This document shows positions 16,380 to 24,427 of a DNA stretch of 64,000 bases, piece by piece. Made by a program: the position numbers and the translations under genes. A model generated the notes under the pieces. It ran no database searches, was not told the origin of the DNA, and worked only from the letters and a program-made list of their open reading frames with translations. How positions within the stretch are numbered: the first letter of the stretch is position 1; the number at the start of each line of letters is the position of its first letter. The DNA comes from Pectobacterium carotovorum (GTDB lineage: Bacteria > Pseudomonadota > Gammaproteobacteria > Enterobacterales > Enterobacteriaceae), in the NCBI RefSeq assembly GCF_900129615.1, contig NZ_FQWI01000003.1, positions 248,001 through 312,000 of the forward strand. The letters are read 5' to 3'.

Positions 16380-17573
16380 CTATTGCGTGTGCAGGACGTT
16401 GGCCATGATCTGATTTTGCCAGTCGAAATACGGGTTAAAGGTCAGGCGCACATGGGTTTTGCCATTTTCCACGTATCCCCAATCGGAATACCACAGCGTG
16501 CTGCGATCCTGACAGATTTTCAGGTCGTTCAGAGGTTGGCCGTTGGCGCAGATGACGATTGCCCCTGTTTTGCCGTATTCCTTATTGTCTGGCGAAAACA
16601 GGAGCGACATGTGCGAGAACTGGCTGATGCGCCAGTCGGGCAGCGAGCCTGTCCGCACCAACACGCGTGAGGAATGGATACCGGCAGGGCGATCGCCATA
16701 CCAGATCAGACGGCTGCGCGGGTTGGTAAACTGCTTATCGAACGCGTTGACAACATAAGCCGTATCAACGACGGAATCATGCTCTGCCAGCACGATTAAC
16801 ACTGGTTTGTCATAAGGCTTTTTGGCGAGCTGTGAGCGCACGCCGCTGCTGGAATAATAATATTGGGCGAAGCCGTTGGTCGGCACTCGCATATAGCGGG
16901 TTGCCAACTGCTGGGGATAGCCGGGGCGCGGCGGCATCAGCCAGTCGGTAAACACGGACAGCACTGGGGCCATGAAGTCGTATTTTTCGTTGGACTTAAT
17001 CGCGGGGGAGAACAGCACCAGTCCTTTGATTTCAGGGTGCTGTAAGGCGTATTCCAGTACCAGATTACCGCCGGTGGAAAAGCCGCCTAGGTAAACTTCA
17101 TCGACCTCTTTGCTGAGGATAGCAGCCTGCTCTGCGACCACCCTGCGCCAGTCATCGACGGTAACGTGCAGCAGATCGGAGGGGCGGGTGCCATGACCCG
17201 GTAGCAACACGGTTCTGACCAGAAAACCTTGTTCGACCAATTGCGGTGTCACGTCGGTGAATGAACCCGGCGAGTCACCCAGCCCGTGCACCAGCAAAAT
17301 GGCTTTATGCGGTTGGCCGATGGGGCGGGTTTCACTGGGCGTATTCCAACGTAATTCCAGCTGTTTATCTGTGGTCTGGAAGGCGCGATGCTGTTCTACC
17401 CAGCGCGTGGTGTCTTGCTGGTAACGCTCGAATGATGTTTGTCCTAATGGCGTGATGTCGCGCGGGCTGCTATTGCATCCCACCATGAAAAGTACGCCAG
17501 TGAGGGTGAACAAACCTGACATCACCCGTTTCCAGACTACCCACGAAACGAACCGGAATACGTCTATTGTCAT
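16380..17573 (-). CDS. Alpha/beta-hydrolase lipoprotein (lysophospholipase-like)
   Basis: 397 residues. A basic N-terminus and hydrophobic stretch end at a lipobox-like FMVGC (about Cys33), so it is probably a lipoprotein. The hydrolase core has the oxyanion region ILLVHGLGDSPGS, LLPGHGTRPSDLL, the nucleophile elbow GFSTGGNL with catalytic Ser, an acid near VLAEHDSVVD, and a late His (IHSS or FSHMSLLF). The fold is that of monoglyceride lipases and lysophospholipases; the substrate is unknown. GGAG at 6 bp supports start 17573, though Met18 would give a more usual signal length. It is a single gene. Confidence 0.83.
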   Translation of the reverse strand: MTIDVFRFVSWVVWKRVMSGLFTLTGVLFMVGCNSSPRDITPLGQTSFERYQQDTTRWVEQHRAFQTTDKQLELRWNTPSETRPIGQPHKAILLVHGLGDSPGSFTDVTPQLVEQGFLVRTVLLPGHGTRPSDLLHVTVDDWRRVVAEQAAILSKEVDEVYLGGFSTGGNLVLEYALQHPEIKGLVLFSPAIKSNEKYDFMAPVLSVFTDWLMPPRPGYPQQLATRYMRVPTNGFAQYYYSSSGVRSQLAKKPYDKPVLIVLAEHDSVVDTAYVVNAFDKQFTNPRSRLIWYGDRPAGIHSSRVLVRTGSLPDWRISQFSHMSLLFSPDNKEYGKTGAIVICANGQPLNDLKICQDRSTLWYSDWGYVENGKTHVRLTFNPYFDWQNQIMANVLHTQ

Positions 17574-17733
17574 TTATGCTCCTTGCCTTTTGGCAATATC
17601 AATCTGTTCGCTAACGGGATATGGCGTTTCGACAACACTATATCTGAAATTATTTATCATGCAGATTGCTCAACGTGCTGCGCTATAAGGCTTCATGTTA
17701 TACTTCAGACAAATTGGGCGTTTTTTCTGTCTT

Positions 17734-17746
17734 TTGGTCAGGCCAA
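17734..17746. promoter_or_regulatory. UxuR-type operator upstream of uxuR (autoregulation)
   Basis: ttggtcaggccaa has the TTGG...CCAA arms of the UxuR/ExuR consensus (AAATTGGTATACCAATTT). It lies about 40 bp before the uxuR start, which fits autorepression. Confidence 0.6.
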
Positions 17747-17783
17747 TATTACGATGGCCGATGTTGAATAAAGGGATGGCGGT

Positions 17784-18518
17784 ATGCGTTTATATCAGCA
17801 GATTGGCGACAATCTTCGCGCGGAAATTCTGAAGGGAAACTATCAGATTGGCGACCGCTTGCCTCCCGAACGTGATATTGCTGAAACCTACAACGTCAGC
17901 CGCAGCGTAGTGCGTGAAGCCCTGATCATGCTGGAGCTGGAAAAGCTGATTGAGGTGCGCAAAGGCTCTGGCGTTTATGTCATGCAGTTGCCGAGCGCGC
18001 AGGGAAAAGACAGCGTGGTGGACAGCGGCTATGGCCCCTTCGAGCTGATGCAGGCGCGTCAACTGCTGGAAGGCGAAGTCGCGGCGTTTGCCGCGATGCA
18101 GGCGACCAAGAGCGACATCGTGAAAATGCGGCAGGCCATTGAACAAGAACGGGCGTCGCTTGAGAACGGCAGCGTGGATGAAAGCGCCGATGAACAATTC
18201 CATTGCCTGCTGGCGCAGTCTACCCAAAACAGCGTTTTAGCCAATATGGTGTATGAGGTGTGGCAGGCGCGTAAACGCAGCCCCATGTGGCAGGGCATTC
18301 ACTCCCATACCGATGATTTCAGCTATCAGCGCCAGTGGCTGGACGATCATGAACAAATCCTGCGTGCCGTGTCTCGTCGTGATGTGAACATGGCGCGTCA
18401 GGCAATGTGGCAGCATCTGGAAAACGTAAAAATTAAACTGCTGGAAATCTCAAATGTGGACGATCCGGCCTTCGACGGCTACCTGTTCGAGTCCGTTCCT
18501 TCGCGTCTGGAATCCTGA
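17784..18518 (+). CDS. uxuR: GntR-family (FadR subfamily) hexuronate repressor UxuR
   Basis: 244 residues. The N-terminal winged helix spans about residues 5-70 (GDRLPPERDIAETYNVSRSVVREALIMLELEKLIEVRKGSGVYV). The C-terminal FadR-type all-helical domain has ARQLLEGEVAAFAA, DEQFHCLLAQSTQN and DDHEQILRAVSRRD, where the Asp/His metal- and ligand-binding residues lie. The overall sequence and the adjacent uxuA point to UxuR, with the closely related ExuR as the alternative. Such repressors release DNA when bound by fructuronate or related hexuronates. AGGGATGG precedes the ATG. Confidence 0.85.
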   Translation: MRLYQQIGDNLRAEILKGNYQIGDRLPPERDIAETYNVSRSVVREALIMLELEKLIEVRKGSGVYVMQLPSAQGKDSVVDSGYGPFELMQARQLLEGEVAAFAAMQATKSDIVKMRQAIEQERASLENGSVDESADEQFHCLLAQSTQNSVLANMVYEVWQARKRSPMWQGIHSHTDDFSYQRQWLDDHEQILRAVSRRDVNMARQAMWQHLENVKIKLLEISNVDDPAFDGYLFESVPSRLES

Positions 18519-18547
18519 TTCCCCCTGTGTTTCTCTTCCCTGTGTAA

Positions 18548-18587
18548 CTTTTCTCTCCGGCATCGCATTGGTGTACGGAGAGAAAAG
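18548..18587 (+). other. Perfect 12-bp stem-loop between uxuR and uxuA
   Basis: cttttctctccg (18548-18559) and cggagagaaaag (18576-18587) pair without mismatch around a 16-nt loop. No T-run follows, so Rho-independent termination of uxuR is possible but not clear. Confidence 0.55.
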
Positions 18588-18679
18588 ATATCAGACCAAA
18601 TAATCCATTTCTGACTTTTCTCCTCACTATTTCAGCCTGATTACGCATGATGTTAGTCCAAAATGCGAATTTTTTGTGT

Positions 18680-18695
18680 AATTGGTCAATCAATT
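18680..18695. promoter_or_regulatory. UxuR/ExuR operator upstream of uxuA
   Basis: aattggtcaatcaatt matches the enterobacterial UxuR/ExuR palindrome, with 6 of 8 base pairs in each arm complementary. It lies about 110 bp before the uxuA start, just upstream of a TTGACA-like element at 18708. Confidence 0.65.
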
Positions 18696-18805
18696 CGTGA
18701 GTTTCGTTTGACAGCCTGTGTCGGTGAGGTAGGCTTTTCCTTATTTATTGATGAAAGAAAGTGACGAAAACAACTCTCTCACTTGGCGAAAAAAGGTAAC
18801 TCAGT

Positions 18806-20002
18806 ATGGAACAAACCTGGCGTTGGTACGGCCCGAACGATCCTGTCTCACTGGATGATGTGCGGCAAGCCGGTGCGACCGGCGTGGTGACGGCGTTGCA
18901 CCACATCTCGAATGGCGAAATCTGGTCGATTGAAGAGATTGAAAAGCGCAAAGCCGAATTGAAGGCGAAAGGGCTGGTGTGGTCGGTAGTAGAAAGCGTG
19001 CCGGTTCATGAAGAGATCAAAACACAGACGGGGAATTATCAACAGCATATTGCCAATTATCAGCAATCGCTGCGTAACCTGGCGCAGTGCGGCATTGATA
19101 CGGTGTGTTATAACTTCATGCCCGTGCTGGACTGGACGCGAACCGATCTGGAATATGTGCTGCCGGATGGCGCAAAGGCGCTGCGTTTCGATCATATCGC
19201 CTTTGCAGCTTTTGAACTGCATATCTTGAAGCGTCACGATGCTGAAAAAGATTATACGGCGAATGAACAGGCACAGGCTGCCGACTACTTCCGTGCGATG
19301 AGCGAAGAGGATATCGCGCGCCTGACGGGCAACATTATCGCCGGGCTACCGGGGTCCGAAGAGGGCTATACGCTGGAGCAATTCCGTGGCCGTCTGGCGG
19401 AATATGATGGTATCGACCATGCGAAACTCCGTGAGCACCTTGGACATTTCCTCCGTGAGATTGTGCCCGTTGCGGAAGCTGTCGGCCTCCGCCTTGCCAT
19501 TCACCCTGACGATCCACCACGTCCGATCCTTGGGCTGCCGCGCGTGATGTCCACGATTGACGACATGCACTGGCTGAAACAGACGGTCGATAGCCTTCAT
19601 AACGGCTTTACCTTCTGCACAGGATCGTACGGCGTACGTGCCGATAACGATCTGGTGACGATGCTGGAAACGTTCGGCGATCGCGTGCATTTCACCCATC
19701 TGCGTGCCACCTGTCGGGAAGACAATCCCAACTCGTTCCATGAAGGGGCGCATTTGCAGGGGGATGTGGACATGGTGGCGATTATCAAAGCCATTCTGGC
19801 GGAAGAACTGCGGCGTCAGAAGGCGGGCGATCGCCGTCCGATCCCGATGCGGCCAGATCACGGGCATCAGATGCTGGACGATCTGAAAAAGAAAACCAAT
19901 CCTGGCTACTCGGCAATTGGGCGGTTGAAAGGGCTGGCGGAACTGCGTGGCGTCGAGCTGGCGTTGAAACGCATGCTGTTTACCGAATTGCAGCAAGGGT
20001 GA
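18806..20002 (+). CDS. uxuA: D-mannonate dehydratase UxuA
   Basis: 398 residues against 394 in E. coli. The start [16 protein letters not shown] and the stretches [10 protein letters not shown]-like, [37 protein letters not shown] and [12 protein letters not shown] are family landmarks, and [13 protein letters not shown] near the end carries metal-binding residues. It dehydrates mannonate to 2-keto-3-deoxygluconate in the glucuronate branch of hexuronate catabolism. AAGGTAA precedes ATG 18806. uxuB is not adjacent; uxuA appears monocistronic, with the hairpin at 20012-20041 after it. Confidence 0.97.
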   Translation: MEQTWRWYGPNDPVSLDDVRQAGATGVVTALHHISNGEIWSIEEIEKRKAELKAKGLVWSVVESVPVHEEIKTQTGNYQQHIANYQQSLRNLAQCGIDTVCYNFMPVLDWTRTDLEYVLPDGAKALRFDHIAFAAFELHILKRHDAEKDYTANEQAQAADYFRAMSEEDIARLTGNIIAGLPGSEEGYTLEQFRGRLAEYDGIDHAKLREHLGHFLREIVPVAEAVGLRLAIHPDDPPRPILGLPRVMSTIDDMHWLKQTVDSLHNGFTFCTGSYGVRADNDLVTMLETFGDRVHFTHLRATCREDNPNSFHEGAHLQGDVDMVAIIKAILAEELRRQKAGDRRPIPMRPDHGHQMLDDLKKKTNPGYSAIGRLKGLAELRGVELALKRMLFTELQQG

Positions 20003-20011
20003 TGAAATGAA

Positions 20012-20041
20012 ACAGACCGTGCTTGAATAAGCACGGTCTGT
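20012..20041 (+). terminator. Hairpin after uxuA
   Basis: A 13-bp perfect stem acagaccgtgctt/aagcacggtctgt encloses the loop gaat. The T-run is weak, so termination strength is uncertain, but its position just after the stop is typical. Confidence 0.7.
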
Positions 20042-20105
20042 AGGTGACTGATGCGTCAGGACCCCAGAGGGGGTATTAATTTATATGTGAATTCTGCTGG
20101 CAGAA

Positions 20106-21149
20106 TTACAGAGCTTTAACGTTTGAACGGCTGACTTTGCAGTTCTTGGTATCCCACTGCTCGTCATGTTTTGTTGGTGTGCCTTTGCCTTTTTCTACAC
20201 CAGTAAACTCTTCACAGATTTTAGGTTTACCTGCTTTGTAGTTTTTAATACGCAAATCACGGATTTCAGCGACGTCGCCAAAGTTACGGTTTACGCCAGC
20301 GATGCTGTCGATGGTGCCGTTAACGGTTGCGCTGATGATGGTGAGGTTACGTGGGCCACCGTTGTTGGTGCAGTCACCGCAAGAACGCCACAGTTTGCCG
20401 TGCTGACCAGTCAGGGTGAAGTTGCCCTGTACGATCGTGTGGCTGTTTTTGGAATTCTGCTGCAGTACTTTGTCCGGCTTGCCGCCAGGGCCATTGGTGG
20501 TGTTATGTGCCACACCGCCGACGATGGTCATGGTTTTACCCAGGTTGGTTGCCGCATCTTCACAAACGTCTTCCCAGATCACGTTTTCAATACGGCAGTT
20601 GCCTGACTTACAGTGGATACCGTCAGAACCGCCTTTTTCAGAGATGCGCAGGTTCTTAATGGTGGCATTTTCCAGTGTGATAACAGGAGGCTGTTTATCA
20701 CTGTCGCCTTTACAGCTCAGACCCAGAGTAATACCACCGCAGTCGACGGTTTTATCTTTAATTACCGCTCCCGCTTTACATTCTGAACTGGCTGCTTTAA
20801 GCGGCGCTGCACGTAATGGCGCAGGTGCTGTTGAGGCCGCATTAGATTTCAGAACGCTATTATTGCCGCTAACGGTATCCACCCAATACCAATAGTCTGA
20901 CTGTGGATTGGCGGTTAAATCGGTAAAGGTTCTGTCTGTGGAATTGAGCTCTGCGATTTTTTCGCTGCCTGCCTGAGCACTACTGGTGCTGCGATACACA
21001 TCCTGGCGAACAACATTGCCTGCATCGGTAGACCAGCTTAAATAGGTGGCATTATCTTTTTTCAGCAGCATCAGCATGGTGTCATCAGCCTGAGCCTGAA
21101 AAGAAATAGCAGCGGTGCATAAAAATATCGGTGTTAAATACTTAAACAT
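20106..21149 (-). CDS. pel3: Secreted pectate lyase, polysaccharide lyase family 3
   Basis: 347 residues with a Sec signal peptide (cleavage near AQA-DD at about residue 22). Residues 25-105 form a fibronectin-III/Ig-like region (DNATYLSWSTDAGNVVRQDVYRS). The C-terminal 230 residues are the PL3 beta-helix, rich in Cys, with ISEKGGSDGIHCKSGNCRIENVIWEDVCEDAAT and GPGGKPDKVLQQNSKN. Enzymes of this type cleave polygalacturonate by Ca-dependent beta-elimination and are secreted by the type II Out system. The gene is divergent from pehA across 576 bp, an arrangement reported for pel-3/peh-1 of Pectobacterium. Dickeya PelI has a similar layout and is the nearest alternative name. Confidence 0.92.
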   Translation of the reverse strand: MFKYLTPIFLCTAAISFQAQADDTMLMLLKKDNATYLSWSTDAGNVVRQDVYRSTSSAQAGSEKIAELNSTDRTFTDLTANPQSDYWYWVDTVSGNNSVLKSNAASTAPAPLRAAPLKAASSECKAGAVIKDKTVDCGGITLGLSCKGDSDKQPPVITLENATIKNLRISEKGGSDGIHCKSGNCRIENVIWEDVCEDAATNLGKTMTIVGGVAHNTTNGPGGKPDKVLQQNSKNSHTIVQGNFTLTGQHGKLWRSCGDCTNNGGPRNLTIISATVNGTIDSIAGVNRNFGDVAEIRDLRIKNYKAGKPKICEEFTGVEKGKGTPTKHDEQWDTKNCKVSRSNVKAL

Positions 21150-21725
21150 GTGTTTTTCCTTGTAAATTAAACGGATATTTTTCTCTTTATTTATTCCAAA
21201 TAAAGAGGGAGTCCTTGCGCATCGAGAAGGATTATATAGCAGAGAATATGAAATGAATAATGATTCGACGAAATTGTTGAGGTTAATCAGATTATTTAAT
21301 TTAGTCTGTTATTATTTTATATTTAATTTTAATTCTAATTGATTATATTCTATTTAATTATTTTTAGAGAATTAATAATCATTCGGAAGGTTCTTATTAA
21401 AGAATAAGAAAAGTGAATGGTGTGAAGAGGCAAAAATCTTACCACTCACCTACTGCTGCGCGTGACGGGATTCGCTTTGTTTCTACGTTTCATTGATGTG
21501 CCATTTACTTTTCTGGTGATAATTTAATCATGCGTAAAATTGAATGCTTTTATGAATAAGCATTGAAATTTTTTATGTAAATGGACTTTTATTAATCTAC
21601 ATATTCATGTGCGACAACTTTTAGTTTCTATAAAGGCGTTTCATGTTTCTTAATTAAATAAAGAGAATGCGTAATTCCTTTTTAGTCACAATAAAATTGC
21701 GGATATCTATAAGGTAAGGTTTGAC
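21150..21725. promoter_or_regulatory. Divergent pel3-pehA regulatory region
   Basis: 576 bp, strongly AT-rich, with promoters for both pectinases expected. On the minus strand a TATAAT hexamer lies at 21231-21236, about 80 bp before the pel3 start. A sequence with one good KdgR half-site (gtttcattga, about 21490) is present, but I find no full KdgR palindrome by eye. No coding frame is evident. Confidence 0.55.
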
Positions 21726-22934
21726 ATGGAATATCAATCAGGCAAGCGAGTTTTATCATTATCACTAGGGCTTATCGGCCTGTTCAGCACATCGGCATTT
21801 GCTTCTGATTCTCGAACGGTAAGTGAGCCGAAAGCACCGTCTTCCTGTACGGTGCTTAAAGCGGACAGTAGTACGGCAACGAGTACGATTCAAAAAGCGC
21901 TGAATAATTGCGGGCAAGGAAAAGCAGTAAGATTGAGCGCAGGGAGTTCGTCTGTTTTTCTGAGCGGTCCGCTTTCTCTACCTTCTGGCGTGAGCTTATT
22001 AATCGACAAAGGAGTGACTCTACGTGCTGTGAATAATGCTAAGTCTTTTGAGAACGCACCGTCATCCTGTGGCGTGGTGGATACAAACGGTAAAGGCTGT
22101 GATGCGTTTATTACCGCGACGAGTACGACAGGTAGCGGAATCTATGGGCCGGGCACCATTGATGGACAAGGGGGCGTGAAGCTTCAGGATAAAAAGGTGA
22201 GCTGGTGGGATCTGGCTGCCGATGCCAAAGTGAAAAAGTTAAAACAGAATACCCCCCGGCTGATTCAGATTAATAAGAGCAAGAATTTCACGCTGTATAA
22301 CGTCTCTCTCATTAATTCTCCGAACTTCCACGTCGTGTTCAGCGATGGTGACGGTTTCACCGCGTGGAAAACCACGATCAAAACGCCGTCCACTGCCAGA
22401 AACACCGACGGTATCGATCCTATGTCGTCAAAGAACATCACCATTGCCCACAGTAATATTTCGACGGGTGACGATAATGTGGCGATCAAAGCCTATAAAG
22501 GTCGTTCTGAGACACGCAATATTTCCATTTTGCATAATGAATTTGGAACGGGGCATGGCATGTCGATCGGTAGCGAAACGATGGGGGTTTATAACGTGAC
22601 GGTCGATGATCTGGTTATGACTGGCACCACGAATGGCTTACGTATTAAAAGTGACAAATCGGCAGCCGGCGTTGTCAATGGTGTTCGGTATAGCAACGTA
22701 GTCATGAAGAACGTGGCGAAACCGATCGTGATTGACACGGTATATGAGAAAAAAGAGGGAAGTAATGTTCCTGACTGGAGCGACATTACGTTTAAGGATA
22801 TTACGTCTCAAACCAAAGGTGTGGTGGTGTTGAACGGCGAGAATGCGAAAAAGCCGATAGAAGTGACGATGAAGAACGTCAAACTGACGAGCGACAGTAC
22901 ATGGCAAATCAAGAACGTCACCGTTAAGAAGTAG
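21726..22934 (+). CDS. pehA: Secreted endopolygalacturonase PehA (GH28)
   Basis: 402 residues, the length of the characterised Pectobacterium carotovorum enzyme. The signal peptide ends near STSAFA-SDSR (about residue 26). The right-handed beta-helix contains the GH28 catalytic signatures NTDGIDPMSSKN, TGDDNVAIK, GHGMSIGSE and LRIKSD. It hydrolyses polygalacturonic acid in plant cell walls and leaves through the type II pathway. AAGGT lies about 10 bp before ATG 21726. Mosaic repeat copy C is downstream in the same orientation. Confidence 0.96.
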   Translation: MEYQSGKRVLSLSLGLIGLFSTSAFASDSRTVSEPKAPSSCTVLKADSSTATSTIQKALNNCGQGKAVRLSAGSSSVFLSGPLSLPSGVSLLIDKGVTLRAVNNAKSFENAPSSCGVVDTNGKGCDAFITATSTTGSGIYGPGTIDGQGGVKLQDKKVSWWDLAADAKVKKLKQNTPRLIQINKSKNFTLYNVSLINSPNFHVVFSDGDGFTAWKTTIKTPSTARNTDGIDPMSSKNITIAHSNISTGDDNVAIKAYKGRSETRNISILHNEFGTGHGMSIGSETMGVYNVTVDDLVMTGTTNGLRIKSDKSAAGVVNGVRYSNVVMKNVAKPIVIDTVYEKKEGSNVPDWSDITFKDITSQTKGVVVLNGENAKKPIEVTMKNVKLTSDSTWQIKNVTVKK

Positions 22935-23247
22935 TTCGATTAATAAGTTGTTTTGTCATGACAACGTCCAGAGCGTTGACAAATCTACTTGCAGAACGAG
23001 AACGGTGGTAATGGGATAGAAGAGTAAAGCGTCCGCGCCAGGGACAAAAACGTCAGGAACGTTTTTGAACGTCGCTAGCGACGGCCCTGAAAGGGTGAAT
23101 CTCAGTAATGAGATTCATATTTGCGCGGCTCGAGCTTACAGGGAGGTACTCGCAGCGTCTTTACGATCTACCCATTATCACCGCTCGACTCACTTTTTCA
23201 GCAATCACAGCACCGTTATTTATAAAGCGTGCATTGAGTGTACTGAC
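22935..23247. other. Intergenic region between pehA and the T1SS operon end
   Basis: Holds weak inverted repeats just after pehA (ttgtcatgacaa and caacg...cgttg, about 22955-22980) and mosaic repeat copy C at 23031-23133. I see no gene. Confidence 0.5.
23031..23133 (+). repeat. Dispersed structured repeat, copy C (hairpin-array part)
   Basis: Aligns with the central insert of copy B: gacaaaaacgtcaggaacgtttttgaac is nearly identical. Three hairpins follow in the same order but with different stems: cgtcgc/gcgacg (copy B cagcac/gtgctg), gccct/aggg (copy B gccc/gggc), and gaatctca/tgagattc (copy B gagcccca/tggggc). It ends at gcggctcg. It lies about 100 bp after the pehA stop, in sense orientation. 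Confidence 0.75.
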
Positions 23248-24417
23248 TTAACGTTCACGCAGCGCTTCATTGACCTTATTCAGCGGTTTAATCAGATAGT
23301 CCATCACGCTTTTTTGACCGGTTTTTATCTCCACGCTGGCGACCATGCCAGGTACGATGGGGAATTTTTCCCCGGCTTTGTTGGTCAGCTCCGCCTGCGT
23401 GGTGCGCACATAGATCCGATAATAAAACTGATCGCGCCTGACTTCGTCCTGAAGAGTATCGGGTGACACGCTTTCGACTTCGCCCGTTAAATTGCCGTAG
23501 ATGGAAGAATCATAGGCAGTGATTTTTACCGTAGCGGGCAAACCCGGCCGGATATAGGCAATATCGCGCGGGTTGATGCGCGTTTCGATCAGCAACTGAT
23601 CTTCCAGCGGCACGATTTCCATCAGCTTGCCGCCCGGTTGCAGCACGCCGCCCACGGTCGTGACCTGAATATCTTTCACAATCCCTCGCACCGGTGACGT
23701 GATGGTGGCGCGCTTGAGCTGATCGGCTTTCCCGCTGACTACTTCCATCTGCGCTTCCAGATCGGCGTTGTTTTTGACCTGTTCTTCCCGCGCCCGGACG
23801 GCGTATTGGTTGTTGGCTTCGTCGATTTTGCCACGGATTTCGCTAATCTGACGGCGTAACCGGATCACCTCGACGGCGCTGGCGGCACCGCGCTGCACCA
23901 GCGGCTCCGTCATCCGCAGTTCTTGTTCCACCAGCCGCATAGACTGTTGCAGGTTGGCGACGGTTTCATCGCGATTGCGCAAGCGTGATTCATAAAGCTG
24001 ACGTTCGCGTGCGGCCAGCGCGGGTTCCTTCATGGTTTCTGCGCTGAATTTTAGCGGTGCGCCGCTGAGCTCGGCGTGCAGACGTTCGGCGGACGCCCGC
24101 AGCGTCTGCACGCGGGAGAAGGCTTCGCCGTAGACGGACTGGAAGCGGTTGATGTCCAACTGCGCCAGCACCTGACCCTTCTCGACGACGTTACCTTGTT
24201 GCACATAGATCTGGCCGATAATCCCGCCGTCCAGACTTTCAATCACCTGTGCGCGGGTCGACGGCGTCACCTTACCGCTCCCGACGGAAACCTCATCCAG
24301 CACGGCGAAGGTGGCCCAGATAAAAAATACGATCAGCCCCAGCAGGCTGAGCCAGATAATAACGGAGACGCGTCGACCCTGGCGTTTCAGGTCATCATGG
24401 ATCGTGATGCTACTCAT
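23248..24417 (-). CDS. Type I secretion periplasmic adaptor (HlyD/LapC-like)
   Basis: 389 residues. A short cytosolic N-terminus is followed by one membrane helix (about residues 20-42), then the membrane-fusion-protein body: a lipoyl-like half IIGQIYVQQGNVVEKGQVLAQLD, a long coiled-coil hairpin (about 110-235), the second lipoyl half ITSPVRGIVKDIQVTTVGGVLQPG, and the C-terminal beta domain PGLPATVKITAYDSSIYG, then IVPGMVASVEIKTGQKSV, which is typical of type I adaptors. It should join the ABC exporter at 24428 to the TolC-like channel at 26606. It is the last gene of the minus-strand operon that begins with the giant adhesin. Confidence 0.94.
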   Translation of the reverse strand: MSSITIHDDLKRQGRRVSVIIWLSLLGLIVFFIWATFAVLDEVSVGSGKVTPSTRAQVIESLDGGIIGQIYVQQGNVVEKGQVLAQLDINRFQSVYGEAFSRVQTLRASAERLHAELSGAPLKFSAETMKEPALAARERQLYESRLRNRDETVANLQQSMRLVEQELRMTEPLVQRGAASAVEVIRLRRQISEIRGKIDEANNQYAVRAREEQVKNNADLEAQMEVVSGKADQLKRATITSPVRGIVKDIQVTTVGGVLQPGGKLMEIVPLEDQLLIETRINPRDIAYIRPGLPATVKITAYDSSIYGNLTGEVESVSPDTLQDEVRRDQFYYRIYVRTTQAELTNKAGEKFPIVPGMVASVEIKTGQKSVMDYLIKPLNKVNEALRER

Positions 24418-24427
24418 TGTGTTCCCC

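Noticed and set aside
21626-21650. ataaaggcgtttcat as a KdgR box upstream of pehA
   Set aside because: The spacing between the half-sites is one base short of the KdgR consensus; no full match is found by eye in the divergent region, though KdgR control is known for these genes in related bacteria.
23065-23466. 133-codon frame between pehA and the T1SS adaptor
   Set aside because: It runs across repeat copy C and then antisense to the adaptor gene, and shows no family features.
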